DNA of 64,000 nucleotides from Limibacterium fermenti (GTDB taxonomy: Bacteria; Bacteroidota; Bacteroidia; Bacteroidales; Dysgonomonadaceae), in assembly GCF_041902845.1 (NCBI RefSeq), contig NZ_CP159486.1, positions 3,224,001 through 3,288,000 of the forward strand, written 5' to 3'. The notes below the pieces were generated by a model, which was given only the letters and a program-made list of their open reading frames with translations, searched no databases and was not told where the DNA came from. The stretch's first letter is position 1. The number at the start of each line of letters is the position of its first letter. Of the stretch, positions 9,475 to 17,731 are shown piece by piece. The position numbers and the translations under genes were made by a program.

Positions 9475-10104
9475 TTACCAGTATTTGTCACTTAACGAAC
9501 CGTACAGGTCGAGTACCCGTTGTGCGTCATTCTGTTTTTTCGCACGCAGGTAAGAGACCGAGATGTTTTTGTTGGTGTAATAGCTGACCAATGAACGGTA
9601 TTCACTGACTTCTTTATAGATTTGGTCAATCCAATCCATCCGCTCCTTATCATTGAGTGAAAGGGTTGTGGGATTGACAATCTGTTTCAACTCTTTCAAC
9701 AATGCCGCACTTTCTTCCAAGAGTCTTGTGTAGCCGAACGCGATCGCGGTAAGCTCTTCGAATGAGAAGTTTTTATCCTGCAGCATCAATTTGTAGCTGT
9801 TCACGTACAAATCCGAAATATCACCCACCATCAAGATGGTTTGCTGTACTTTTCGGGCATCCTTCACTAAATCGTTCACCTTACGCAGAGCATCATAATA
9901 CTCTTTTCCCTGCTTATATACTTTCTCTACTTCCTTAAAGTTGTCGAGCGTATTTTTAACCGTTTTGGACGTCTGGATAATTTCTTTTGCCGTATTCGCA
10001 ATGGAGGTGGCAACGTTTACCGGATCATTCACGATAAATTGGGCATTGGCGCAGAAACCGCTTAAAGTCAATGCCGTTACTAAAATTAAAAGTTTCTGTT
10101 TCAT
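9475..10104 (-). CDS. traI: Conjugal transfer protein TraI (DUF4141)
   Basis: 209 residues from ATG 10104, chosen because it opens a clean signal peptide (MKQKLLILVTALTLSGFCANAQ). The longer frame upstream would prepend a basic, non-homologous stretch overlapping traG. The mature part is almost entirely helical and has the FIVNDPVNVATSIANTAKEI motif near its N-terminus, as in the DUF4141/TraI family. By gene order and fold it may play a VirB5-like pilus-tip role. Confidence 0.85.
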   Translation of the reverse strand: MKQKLLILVTALTLSGFCANAQFIVNDPVNVATSIANTAKEIIQTSKTVKNTLDNFKEVEKVYKQGKEYYDALRKVNDLVKDARKVQQTILMVGDISDLYVNSYKLMLQDKNFSFEELTAIAFGYTRLLEESAALLKELKQIVNPTTLSLNDKERMDWIDQIYKEVSEYRSLVSYYTNKNISVSYLRAKKQNDAQRVLDLYGSLSDKYW

Positions 10105-10133
10105 TGTTTTTGGATTTGGTTTAAAATTCTTGC

Positions 10134-12617
10134 TTACTTGTTTACCAAGAGTTTTATCGCCCTCTCCATATCTCCGTCCAACGATTCCGCTTTGTTCATC
10201 ACTTCCAATTTTTCGGTTTCTTCGGTGGTGTAGCAAAGGTACTCTTCACGAGATACTTCGGTGGCGTAAACTGCGGATTGCGTTCCGCCCAGCCCTATCC
10301 AGACCTCTTTGTATTTACGGTTCGGAGCATTGTTCTGGTTAATGGAAAGTATTTGCGCTTTCTCCTTTTCCGTTAGTCCGAGCAGTGCCTGTATCTGATC
10401 GAATTTGTTCATATACTTGCGTTGGTCCAATAATATCTTGCAGTCTGAATTGTTGATGATGCTCTCTTTGACTATCGGGCTGGAAATGATGTCGTCCACT
10501 TCCTGCGTTACCACGATGGCTTCGCCGAAATACTTGCGCACCGTTTTGTACATGTATTTCAAATAATCAGCCATATTTGCCGATGCAACGGCTTTCCATG
10601 CCTCTTCCACTATCAGTTGTTTACGAACTCCTTTCAATCGCCTCATTTTATTGATAAAGGCTTCCATGATGATAATCGTGACAACAGGGAAAAGCTCGCG
10701 ATTTTCCTTGATGGCATCTATCTCGAACACGATAAAGCGTTTGTTTAAAAGGTCGATGTTTTTGTCGGAATTAAGCAGAAAATCAAAGCGTCCACCGCTG
10801 TAATATTGTCTGAGTGTGGTCAGAAAATTATCGATATTAAAATCATCCTTTTCTACCTTGATTTCCCTGTTTTCCAATTCGGGACGATACACATCACGCA
10901 TAAACTCGTAAAAAGTGTTGAAGTTGGGCGTGATACTCCGGTCGGACTGAATTTTATGGATGTAGGCCGTTACCGCACTGCCGAGTTCTCCGCTTTCGGT
11001 TTTCGATATTTTCTCTTCTTCACTTTTCCAAAGCGTTAAAAGCAGAGTTTTGATACTGTCTTTTTTCTCAACATCGAACACATAATCATCCGTGAAAAAC
11101 GGGTTGAAAGAAATAGGATTCTCTTCCGTGTAGGTAAAGTAAATTCCGTCTTCGCCTTTGGTCTTTTGATGTATCAGGCTGCACAAACCTTGATACGAGT
11201 TTCCCGTATCCACCAACAACACATGCGTTCCCTGTTCGTAATACTGTCTGACAAGATGGTTCATAAAGAACGATTTTCCGCTTCCGCTGGGCCCCAGCAC
11301 AAATTTATTTCGGTTGGTGATAATGCCTCTTTTCATCGGCAGATCGGAAATATCCACATGCAGGGGTTTTCCGGTCAGCCTATCCGCCATTTTAATGCCG
11401 AACGGCGATGTAGAACTTTTGTAGTTGGTTTCCTGACTGAAAAAGCACAGAGCCGGCTCAATGAAAGTGTAAAAACTTTCTTCCGACGGAAAGTCGGCGG
11501 CATTGCCGGGCATACACGCCCAATAGAGCGTTGCCGTATCTACGGTGTTGTGTCTGGGTGTGCAGCCCATTAAAGCCAACTGACTGCCCACATCGTTTTT
11601 GATATGTTTGAGTTCATCGCGGTTGTCGCTCCACGCTATTACGTTAAAGTGTGCCCTGATGGAAGTCAAGCCTTGAGAATGGGCTATGTTCAGATATTCC
11701 TGAATCCACTGCTCGTTGATTTGATTACTTCGCGAATAACGTCCGAGCGAGTGCATATTCCTTGCGCTTTTCTCGAACTTACGCAGGTTCTCATCGCTGT
11801 CTTCGATAAAAAGCAGCTGGTTGTAAATGTGGTTGCAGGCAAGCAGCAAGCCCACAGGCGCGGCAAAAGACAATCGGCAATCCGAGCGGTCGGTCGATAA
11901 TTTTTCATACCGGCTGTCGGGACTGACTGCAGCCGGCAGATCATCGCTCTCTGAAAGCGTGTGCAGGCATAGGATATTGTCGCCGATTTTCACTTCTTCC
12001 GCACCTAACGAGATGTCTTCAAGCGGTGCGTGCTCTTTTCCTTTCAATGAAAAGTACTGCTCCAACAGACCTCCTTTTTCGCAGATTTCATCTTCCGAAA
12101 GACGGACAAGCGAAATAAAACCGCTGTCGTTTATTATACGTTCAAACTGACTCACACTTTCCAGAAAACGAAGAACGGTCTCCTTGTCCTTTATCTCTTT
12201 GGGCAGGATATTCCCTCTGCAAAGAGTAGAAAAATTGCTCTGCATCGCCATTCGCTGTCTGGTGGTTTTGGTCAAAAACAGATAGCACTCGTGGTTGAGA
12301 TAGGGACGTTCGTTGAAGTGCCGTTCAAAGCTTCGGCTGAGAAAACTCAATTCATCTTTTTGAATGTCAGACTGATAGTTCTCTTTTAAAAACCAATCCT
12401 GCTTATGAACCACCGTGAAGTTGGGCAGCACCCGCACCGCCTTATTCCATGCCGAATGAATGGTTTCGTATTCGCCCGCGGTTACGGTAAAAAGTTCGGG
12501 CAGTTCTACCCTGAACGCCACGGTAATGTCGGCATCCTTACTCACGATACAGCCATTTTCAACGGCAAGCAACGGAAACTTATTTTCCAAGGTTGTCATT
12601 TTACTGATGTTTCTCAT
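10134..12617 (-). CDS. traG: TraG family VirB4-type conjugation ATPase
   Basis: 827 residues. A Walker A motif (GPSGSGKS) lies mid-protein in the context NKFVLGPSGSGKSFFMNHL, and a Walker B-like strand KQLIVEEAWKAV lies about 200 residues later. These are typical of VirB4/TraG ATPases that power type IV secretion. The 300-residue N-terminal domain carries the CagE/VirB4-like region. Its start overlaps the end of traF by 4 bases, so translation is coupled. It should reside at the inner-membrane base of the mating channel. Confidence 0.95.
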   Translation of the reverse strand: MRNISKMTTLENKFPLLAVENGCIVSKDADITVAFRVELPELFTVTAGEYETIHSAWNKAVRVLPNFTVVHKQDWFLKENYQSDIQKDELSFLSRSFERHFNERPYLNHECYLFLTKTTRQRMAMQSNFSTLCRGNILPKEIKDKETVLRFLESVSQFERIINDSGFISLVRLSEDEICEKGGLLEQYFSLKGKEHAPLEDISLGAEEVKIGDNILCLHTLSESDDLPAAVSPDSRYEKLSTDRSDCRLSFAAPVGLLLACNHIYNQLLFIEDSDENLRKFEKSARNMHSLGRYSRSNQINEQWIQEYLNIAHSQGLTSIRAHFNVIAWSDNRDELKHIKNDVGSQLALMGCTPRHNTVDTATLYWACMPGNAADFPSEESFYTFIEPALCFFSQETNYKSSTSPFGIKMADRLTGKPLHVDISDLPMKRGIITNRNKFVLGPSGSGKSFFMNHLVRQYYEQGTHVLLVDTGNSYQGLCSLIHQKTKGEDGIYFTYTEENPISFNPFFTDDYVFDVEKKDSIKTLLLTLWKSEEEKISKTESGELGSAVTAYIHKIQSDRSITPNFNTFYEFMRDVYRPELENREIKVEKDDFNIDNFLTTLRQYYSGGRFDFLLNSDKNIDLLNKRFIVFEIDAIKENRELFPVVTIIIMEAFINKMRRLKGVRKQLIVEEAWKAVASANMADYLKYMYKTVRKYFGEAIVVTQEVDDIISSPIVKESIINNSDCKILLDQRKYMNKFDQIQALLGLTEKEKAQILSINQNNAPNRKYKEVWIGLGGTQSAVYATEVSREEYLCYTTEETEKLEVMNKAESLDGDMERAIKLLVNK

Positions 12618-12937
12618 GCTCCTTTTCTTCTTTTTAAGAGTGAACGCATACGTTTTCGGTTGATTAGATAGCGGGGGTGGTTCTTTCGGGCTGAAATTTT
12701 CATCAAGCCGTGCTGCCCGTACTTTTTATTCATCGAAAAGGTTTTCCACACGATAATCGTTGCACCGGCAATACCGAGTACAAGACATAAAAATTGGTTT
12801 ACACCTGCCATGTACAGCACTGCCACCAGGATAAACATCGCCAACAGTCCGCCTGCGAAAATGAAAAGGTATTGGGCTTTCAAGCCTTTAAACTCGACGC
12901 TGCGGCCCACGCCTTTATTGATTTCGTATTCCGCCAT
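12614..12937 (-). CDS. traF: Conjugal transfer protein TraF (DUF4133)
   Basis: 107 residues from ATG 12937 (MAEYEINKGVGRSVEFKGLK). An upstream in-frame start would add 22 unlikely residues and overlap traE. Two transmembrane helices follow (about 25-45 and 50-68), then a basic tail. This is the standard TraF/DUF4133 protein, a VirB3-like partner of the VirB4 ATPase TraG, which starts at its 3' end. Confidence 0.9.
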   Translation of the reverse strand: MAEYEINKGVGRSVEFKGLKAQYLFIFAGGLLAMFILVAVLYMAGVNQFLCLVLGIAGATIIVWKTFSMNKKYGQHGLMKISARKNHPRYLINRKRMRSLLKRRKGA

Positions 12938-12939
12938 TT

Positions 12940-13239
12940 TTACAAGAAGAAGGAACGTAGAATAGTGGCTGCCACAATCAGGAACACACACGCACCAAAC
13001 CACGAAGCCGCGGTTTTGGACGTGTCAGGATCGCCGGAACTGAACTTTCCGTAAACTTTTACTCCGCCGATAAGTCCCACAACGGCGCCGATGGCGTAGA
13101 TGAGTTTGGTGGCGGGATCGAAATAGCCGGTTACCATATCGGTAGCTTTGGTGATTCCGGCAGCACCGTTTCCTTGTGCAAAGGCATTAAAAGCAGCAAT
13201 CAGAACGATTGCCGTTGAGAGGATTTTTTTCTTTGCCAT
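12940..13239 (-). CDS. traE: Conjugal transfer protein TraE (DUF4134)
   Basis: 99 residues with a cleavable hydrophobic N-terminus (STAIVLIAAFNAFAQG) and two further membrane helices, the pattern of TraE/DUF4134 and of VirB2-like pilins. Two bases separate it from traF. A strong stem-loop lies upstream at 13257-13293. Confidence 0.9.
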   Translation of the reverse strand: MAKKKILSTAIVLIAAFNAFAQGNGAAGITKATDMVTGYFDPATKLIYAIGAVVGLIGGVKVYGKFSSGDPDTSKTAASWFGACVFLIVAATILRSFFL

Positions 13240-13256
13240 ACAAACATTTGTTTAAT

Positions 13257-13293
13257 GACTTCTGTCGTTCTTGGATGAGGAACAACAGAAGTC
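13257..13293 (-). promoter_or_regulatory. Stem-loop in the tra operon upstream of traE
   Basis: GACTTCTGT (13257-13265) pairs perfectly with ACAGAAGTC (13285-13293), and a further GTTC/GAAC pairing lies inside. No T tract follows on the minus strand, so it is not a classical terminator. The gap of 127 bases here is one of the longest within the tra operon. The structure may stabilise the traE-traQ transcript or allow separate control of traE and later genes. Confidence 0.5.
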
Positions 13294-13366
13294 GGGTTTA
13301 TAAAATTGGATTTAGTGGTTTTGTAAATGTTGTTTACCTGTTTATTTGTAAACTCGTTTACTGTAA

Positions 13367-14059
13367 TCAAATGAAATTCCGGATGTCGAAACTTCGCCAA
13401 TCTTCGGCTGTTTGTACTTTTTGTGGCGAAGCATCAAGCATCTTGGCAATCTTTCGGTTTGCGTCGGGCAACGCATTCATTATTTTTTCCCATAAATCGG
13501 TATGGGCAAGTTTGATGGCAGCCGTGGCTACGGATTTTTGCTCATCGGGTTGCAACGCATCTTTCTGTATCAGGCGAGTTATCTGTTGCAACTCATCGAA
13601 AGAGACTCCCGTGGCAAAATCATTCTCATTATCGGCTGTCGTGCGGTGCGCCTGCAATTCGGTTTCTTCCTCTTGCCAATCTACTTCGTCTTCGTCCGGG
13701 TCGGGGTCTTCCCGTGTGTCGGTTTCATCGGTTTGTTCCGTCCCGAAAACTTGGTCGAGTTCCTCGCTCGGAATTTCACGGGCAAAAGTAGCCGGTTTAT
13801 CTTCACGATTTTCAGTTTGGCACTCGGTGGCTTCAATTGGCTGTGATTGGCGTTCCGGCTGCCGGGCTGTACCCATAATATCGGGTATTTTCAACTGTTT
13901 TTGAGATGTCTGTTTCATACTGCGTCCGTAACTTTCTCGCTTATCTTTTCTGCTTGTCTGGATGTAGAGACCGATAAGCAGGACGGTAAGCGAAAAAGCG
14001 GCTGTTCCGACAATAACAAGCAGGAACTGCCACAAGGTGGATATAAAAAAAGGATTCAT
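13367..14059 (-). CDS. TraD-like conjugal transfer protein
   Basis: 230 residues. One N-terminal transmembrane helix (FLLVIVGTAAFSLTVLLIGL) is followed by a long, acidic and polar region rich in Glu, Asp and Thr, probably disordered. A compact helical C-terminal segment follows (EQKSVATAAIKLAHTDLWEK and onward). Position between the DUF3408 gene and traE matches traD of Bacteroides conjugative transposons. The sequence of this class is poorly conserved, so the name rests mainly on gene order and topology. Confidence 0.6.
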   Translation of the reverse strand: MNPFFISTLWQFLLVIVGTAAFSLTVLLIGLYIQTSRKDKRESYGRSMKQTSQKQLKIPDIMGTARQPERQSQPIEATECQTENREDKPATFAREIPSEELDQVFGTEQTDETDTREDPDPDEDEVDWQEEETELQAHRTTADNENDFATGVSFDELQQITRLIQKDALQPDEQKSVATAAIKLAHTDLWEKIMNALPDANRKIAKMLDASPQKVQTAEDWRSFDIRNFI

Positions 14060-14061
14060 GG

Positions 14062-14529
14062 TTATCTGTTTTTATTGATTAATGGCTTATAGTTTTTGTC
14101 GAATACATCTGTTATCTCCTGCTCAAACATCTCAAAGTGATGCGTCAAAATGTTATCCAAGTAATCGGTAATGGATATTTCATTATTTCCTATCACGCTG
14201 ATTATGCGATTGATGCTGTTGTGGTAATCGGCACGGATATATACACCTTTGCCCGAACGGACGGTTAAATCGGCTTTTTTTATAAAACGACTTTCATAAT
14301 CTATCAGGTTTTGTCGATTTTTACGTTTCTTGTTTTCCCGAATCTCCTGTTTTTCTGTTTGTAAATCGTTATCACGTTCCTGTGTCTGATTATCTGCCAT
14401 CTTCTTTTCTGAAACTTGACGTATCTGCTCGTTTACGGCAGGAGCTAACTTATCGTGTCCGGAACGTGTTTCGGAAACTATGGACATGATATATTCTTCG
14501 TTAATGGGTGGTTTTCTGTTTTCTTCCAT
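14062..14529 (-). CDS. DUF3408 protein (TraB/TraC-like)
   Basis: 155 residues. A charged N-terminal half is followed by the conserved DUF3408 segment (SRFIKKADLTVRSGKGVYIR, then HNSINRIISVIG and SITDYLDNILTHHF). The C-terminus resembles a ribbon-helix-helix-like DNA-binding unit. It sits two bases before the TraD-like gene and five after the ParA gene, as in other Bacteroides elements. A role with ParA in DNA binding or stability is plausible. Confidence 0.75.
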   Translation of the reverse strand: MEENRKPPINEEYIMSIVSETRSGHDKLAPAVNEQIRQVSEKKMADNQTQERDNDLQTEKQEIRENKKRKNRQNLIDYESRFIKKADLTVRSGKGVYIRADYHNSINRIISVIGNNEISITDYLDNILTHHFEMFEQEITDVFDKNYKPLINKNR

Positions 14530-14534
14530 AAAAA

Positions 14535-15302
14535 TCAGTGTTGAACGATTTGTAAAAATTCCGTGATAAACTCCTCGATCCGGGCGAACTTGGAAAGTCG
14601 CCTGTCAATCGGAAAAAGTGTAGAGCGTGAAATCTGTCGATTTTCCATTTGGGCGGACATCTCTTTCCGGAACCGCTTGCTGTCGGGAAGGTAGGTCTTC
14701 ATCAGTGATAAATCCAATTCTTTGATTATATGGTCATAATGAGCATAAAGTTCCGATTTCTCCCTGCCGTCCACCATATTCCAAAACAGATGAATCCCTT
14801 TGATGCCGGTATCCCCGCCTTTTACCAACACGCCGTTCAGCACGTTCATAAAAGCAAGTGTGCTTTCCAACACCAAGCGGTCGGCAATGATGGGCGAAAA
14901 AATGTAGTGCATACGCGAAATGGAATTGATTACTCCTGCCGAGTTAATAGTCCCCGGTAAATCGAAAAACACGAAATCGAAATCAATCGGTGTCTCTTTT
15001 AAAAATACTTCTGCCTTTTGGATTACCTCATCGGGTTTGCACGAAATAACAGGGTATGCCTTTTTGTTGATGGAGGTAAATTGCTCGTAAGCCAACAGCT
15101 TGAAACGTTCGCTTTCAATCACGGTTTTGGTGTCCCTGTCGCGCATTTTGACAATACTCCATTGTGGATAATCGCAGTCAAATACAGCCACGTTGTACCC
15201 CATCCGGTAATGCAGGATGCTTGCTGTAATCGTAGTCATCGCACTTTTTCCTACTCCTCCCTTCTGTGTTGTGAAGGCAATAAATAATGTTTCTTTTTTC
15301 AT
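14535..15302 (-). CDS. traA: ParA-family ATPase (TraA)
   Basis: 255 residues with a deviant Walker A (TQKGGVGKSA) near residue 12 and a DLPGT Walker B-like segment near 120. The family is MinD/ParA. It is the first gene of the tra operon, as is normal for TraA in Bacteroides conjugative elements. It may help position or maintain the element. No obvious ParB partner is visible, but the DUF3408 protein downstream could take that part. Confidence 0.9.
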   Translation of the reverse strand: MKKETLFIAFTTQKGGVGKSAMTTITASILHYRMGYNVAVFDCDYPQWSIVKMRDRDTKTVIESERFKLLAYEQFTSINKKAYPVISCKPDEVIQKAEVFLKETPIDFDFVFFDLPGTINSAGVINSISRMHYIFSPIIADRLVLESTLAFMNVLNGVLVKGGDTGIKGIHLFWNMVDGREKSELYAHYDHIIKELDLSLMKTYLPDSKRFRKEMSAQMENRQISRSTLFPIDRRLSKFARIEEFITEFLQIVQH

Positions 15303-15691
15303 TTTCCAATGCTTTTTTTAATGAATAATTCTGTTTTAATTCTCTTGTTGTATTGAATCACATTTTTGAAAAAATTTAATGTTTTGATTTGCTTTTTCGC
15401 TAATTATTAAAAGAGAAATTGTTCTATAATGCTGTCTTTCTTTTTAAATAATCCAATTATTATAACTTGATTATCAATGATTTAAATTTTTAGTTTGCTC
15501 ATTTTTATGCCCTTTTTTTTGAATGCTTGCATGAAATGGCATTCAAGCAATATTGCATTCATAATTCTTATTGGAAATTGTGAATTAATTAAAAGGGCAA
15601 CTTTTAAAGTTCAACTTCCATTGATTTATAATGCCGGAAATTTCATACTTTCTTTTTTTCTGCAAATAAAAACAGAATCTTCACGCGCTTG
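15303..15691. other. AT-rich divergent intergenic region
   Basis: No gene is supported here. The region is AT-rich and should contain the promoter of the minus-strand tra operon, although I could not place a good TAnnTTTG box. GAATGC (15521-15526) and GCATTC (15539-15544) form an inverted repeat, and GCTTG/CAAGC overlap it as an alternative pairing. Confidence 0.5.
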
Positions 15692-15740
15692 TCGGTTTTG
15701 GCGTTTCGTGGCGTCGTTTGGCAGTATTTGGCGTTTTTAC
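15692..15740 (+). repeat. Iteron-like TTTGGCG repeats
   Basis: Short motifs of the form TTTGGCG, TGGCGTCG, TTTGGCAG and TTTGGCG recur in the same direction within about 45 bases. Such direct repeats often bind replication, partition or mobilisation proteins. They lie between the tra operon and the mob genes and upstream of the possible oriT. Function is inferred only. Confidence 0.45.
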
Positions 15741-15768
15741 TACGAGCTTTCACGACTATTTTTCCCCT

Positions 15769-15776
15769 TAATTTTG
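15769..15776 (+). promoter_or_regulatory. Possible -7 box for the mob genes
   Basis: TAATTTTG matches TAnnTTTG. A weak CTTTC lies about 20 bases upstream in the -33 position. The transcript would carry a 5' region of more than 220 bases, including the hairpins at 15855-15941, before reaching the ATG at 16010. Confidence 0.4.
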
Positions 15777-15854
15777 CACTGTATTGAAACAGATGCAGGC
15801 TGACGTGCCTTTTCGGATAAATCATCTGCCCATTCTTTTCAATCGACTGGTTTT

Positions 15855-15875
15855 AATCCCGACACGGTCGGGATT
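15855..15875. repeat. Perfect 9-bp inverted repeat, AATCCCGAC/GTCGGGATT
   Basis: The arms at 15855-15863 and 15867-15875 are separated by three bases. A further copy of GTCGGGATT followed by T's lies near 15964-15975. This is a tight hairpin followed by a TTT run. It could be a terminator or part of the oriT structure. Confidence 0.5.
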
Positions 15876-15903
15876 TTCTATTCGCCGGAATAGAGCAAGT
15901 TGT

Positions 15904-15941
15904 GTTTTCAGGCACTCGAAACTTTCGCCGTGCCTGAAAAC
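15904..15941. other. oriT: Candidate origin of transfer (12-bp inverted repeat)
   Basis: GTTTTCAGGCAC (15904-15915) is perfectly complementary to GTGCCTGAAAAC (15930-15941), with a 14-base loop. It lies 68 bases upstream of the mobA-like gene, where oriT of Bacteroides mobilisable and conjugative elements is normally found. Relaxases of this kind bind such hairpins next to the nick site. The nick position itself cannot be seen. Confidence 0.5.
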
Positions 15942-16009
15942 CAACTTTAAAATCCTCTCCGAAGTCGGGATTTTTTTGAAACGGACTGATTTTATAGAAT
16001 GAACTGATT

Positions 16010-16426
16010 ATGACAACTAAAAAATATTCGGGTGGCAGAAAACCCAAACTCTCAAAGCGAAATAATCGCTATGTGGTACGTCTGACGGACGATGAAAATG
16101 CTCGTTTTTTGACTCTTTTTGATGAGTCGGGATTACAGACCAAGGCGGAATATATTCTCGCAGTACTCTTTAATCGTAAAATTAAAACGGTGAAAATAGA
16201 TAAAGCTGGACAGGATTTTTATATGCGACTGACCACTTTTCATTCGCAATTCCGAGCAATAGGTGTCAATTACAACCAGATTGTTAAGGCGTTAAAAACA
16301 AATTTTACAGAGAAAAAGGCATTGGCTTTTCTCTACAAATTGGAAAAAGAGACGATAAAATTGGTGGAACTGTCGCAGAAAATCGTGGCACTGGCAAACG
16401 AGTTTAAACAGAAATACGGTGTATAA
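16010..16426 (+). CDS. MobA-like relaxosome accessory protein
   Basis: 138 residues. A basic N-terminus is followed by RYVVRLTDDENARFLTLFDE, typical of the ribbon-helix-helix DNA-binding half of MobA/MobC accessory proteins. A helical C-terminus contains INYNQIV-type residues (GVNYNQIVKAL), characteristic of this family. The stop overlaps the relaxase start (TAATG), so the two are translationally coupled. It should bind oriT and help the relaxase nick it. Confidence 0.85.
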   Translation: MTTKKYSGGRKPKLSKRNNRYVVRLTDDENARFLTLFDESGLQTKAEYILAVLFNRKIKTVKIDKAGQDFYMRLTTFHSQFRAIGVNYNQIVKALKTNFTEKKALAFLYKLEKETIKLVELSQKIVALANEFKQKYGV

Positions 16427-17682
16427 TGGTGGCGAAAATCGGACACGGAACATCGCTTTTCGGGGCAATTTCGTACAATAAATTGAAGGTGGATGATGAA
16501 AACGGCAAGGTGCTTTTCGCTCAAAATATCATAGAACAGGCAGACGGAACATATCAAATGCCGGACATTTTGCACTCCTTCAAGCCTTATCTGTCAGCCA
16601 ACAGACGTACTGAAAAGCCGGTAATTCACATTTCGTTAAACCCAAACCCAACCGATAAAGTAACTGACGAAAATTTTATCAAGATGGCTCAACAGTATAT
16701 GGACGAACTCGGTTTTGGCGAACAACCGTACATCGTTTTCAAACATACCGATATTGACCGGACACATATTCACATTGTTTCGGTGAGGGTGAAAGCCGAC
16801 GGAAGTTGCATTTCCGATGCCTATGAGAAACGGCGGTCGATGGATATCTGCCGGAAGTTGGAACAGGAATTTAACTTAACTCCTGCCGATAAACAGGAAC
16901 GGCAAAATGTACTTCCGCTTCAAAAAGTGGATTACTCGAAAGGTGATGTAAAACGGCAAGTTGCCAATGCGGTTCGTGAGTTGGCAAAATCATACCGTTT
17001 TCAAAGTTTTAGCGAGTATCGGGCACTGTTATCATTATTTAATCTGACAGCGGAAGAAGTGAAAGGCGAACACAAAGGAAAACCTTATAATGGATTGGTT
17101 TATTCGGTATTGAACAAGAAGGGCGAAAAGGTTGGTAATCCCTTTAAATCGTCGCTTTTTGGCAAATCGGTCGGTTGCGATGCTTTGTATAAGAGAATGG
17201 ACAAAGAGAAACAGACTTGGAAAATGGATAAAGCAACCAAAAACCGACTTCGAGTGAATATTTTGAAAACTATTTCTGACTCAAAAAAACGAAAAAACTT
17301 CGAGAAAAATCTGCTTAAAAAGGGGATTTCAGTGGTGTTCCGCGAGAATGAGCAAGGACGTATTTACGGCGTAACGTTTATCGACCATCAAAGTAAAACT
17401 GTTCTCAACGGTTCTCGTTTGGGAAAAGAGTTTTCGGCAAACGTGTTTCACGAGTGGTTTGCAAACGGCATTAAGCCGGAAGTTTCCCAAAAATCGGATA
17501 CTCAAATCCAATCCAAAGAAAAAGAATATAATCCGTTTGCCGATTTGGAAAAAGCACCGGAAACAAACGATGTTTTTCCGGGTGTTTCTTTACTCGAAAT
17601 GCACGGCGACGATTACGAAGATGAACTTTTCAAACGTAAAATGCGAAAAAAGAGAAGAACAATTAAGAAACCAAAACTATAA
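16426..17682 (+). CDS. MobB relaxase (mobilisation nuclease)
   Basis: 418 residues. The N-terminal relaxase domain contains the metal-binding histidine motif in the sequence HTDIDRTHIHIVSVRV, at about residues 106-121. An early Tyr in SYNKLKV near residue 18 is a candidate catalytic residue. The C-terminal third is basic and probably disordered. It makes the strand-specific nick at oriT and leads the DNA into the mating channel. The upstream accessory gene and downstream coupling-protein gene complete the usual mob trio. Confidence 0.9.
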   Translation: MVAKIGHGTSLFGAISYNKLKVDDENGKVLFAQNIIEQADGTYQMPDILHSFKPYLSANRRTEKPVIHISLNPNPTDKVTDENFIKMAQQYMDELGFGEQPYIVFKHTDIDRTHIHIVSVRVKADGSCISDAYEKRRSMDICRKLEQEFNLTPADKQERQNVLPLQKVDYSKGDVKRQVANAVRELAKSYRFQSFSEYRALLSLFNLTAEEVKGEHKGKPYNGLVYSVLNKKGEKVGNPFKSSLFGKSVGCDALYKRMDKEKQTWKMDKATKNRLRVNILKTISDSKKRKNFEKNLLKKGISVVFRENEQGRIYGVTFIDHQSKTVLNGSRLGKEFSANVFHEWFANGIKPEVSQKSDTQIQSKEKEYNPFADLEKAPETNDVFPGVSLLEMHGDDYEDELFKRKMRKKRRTIKKPKL

Positions 17683-17703
17683 TCAATTTTACTAACCAAA
17701 ACT

Positions 17704-17717
17704 CCCCCTTTAGGGGG
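17704..17717. repeat. C-rich/G-rich extragenic palindrome
   Basis: CCCCCTTTAGGGGG lies in the 49-base gap between the relaxase and the coupling-protein gene. It is the third clear copy of this element in the window. Confidence 0.6.
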
Positions 17718-17731
17718 CTGGGGGGCATATT

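Noticed and set aside
10105..10236. N-terminal extension of traI
   Set aside because: The additional 44 codons overlap traG and hide the clear signal peptide that starts at 10104.
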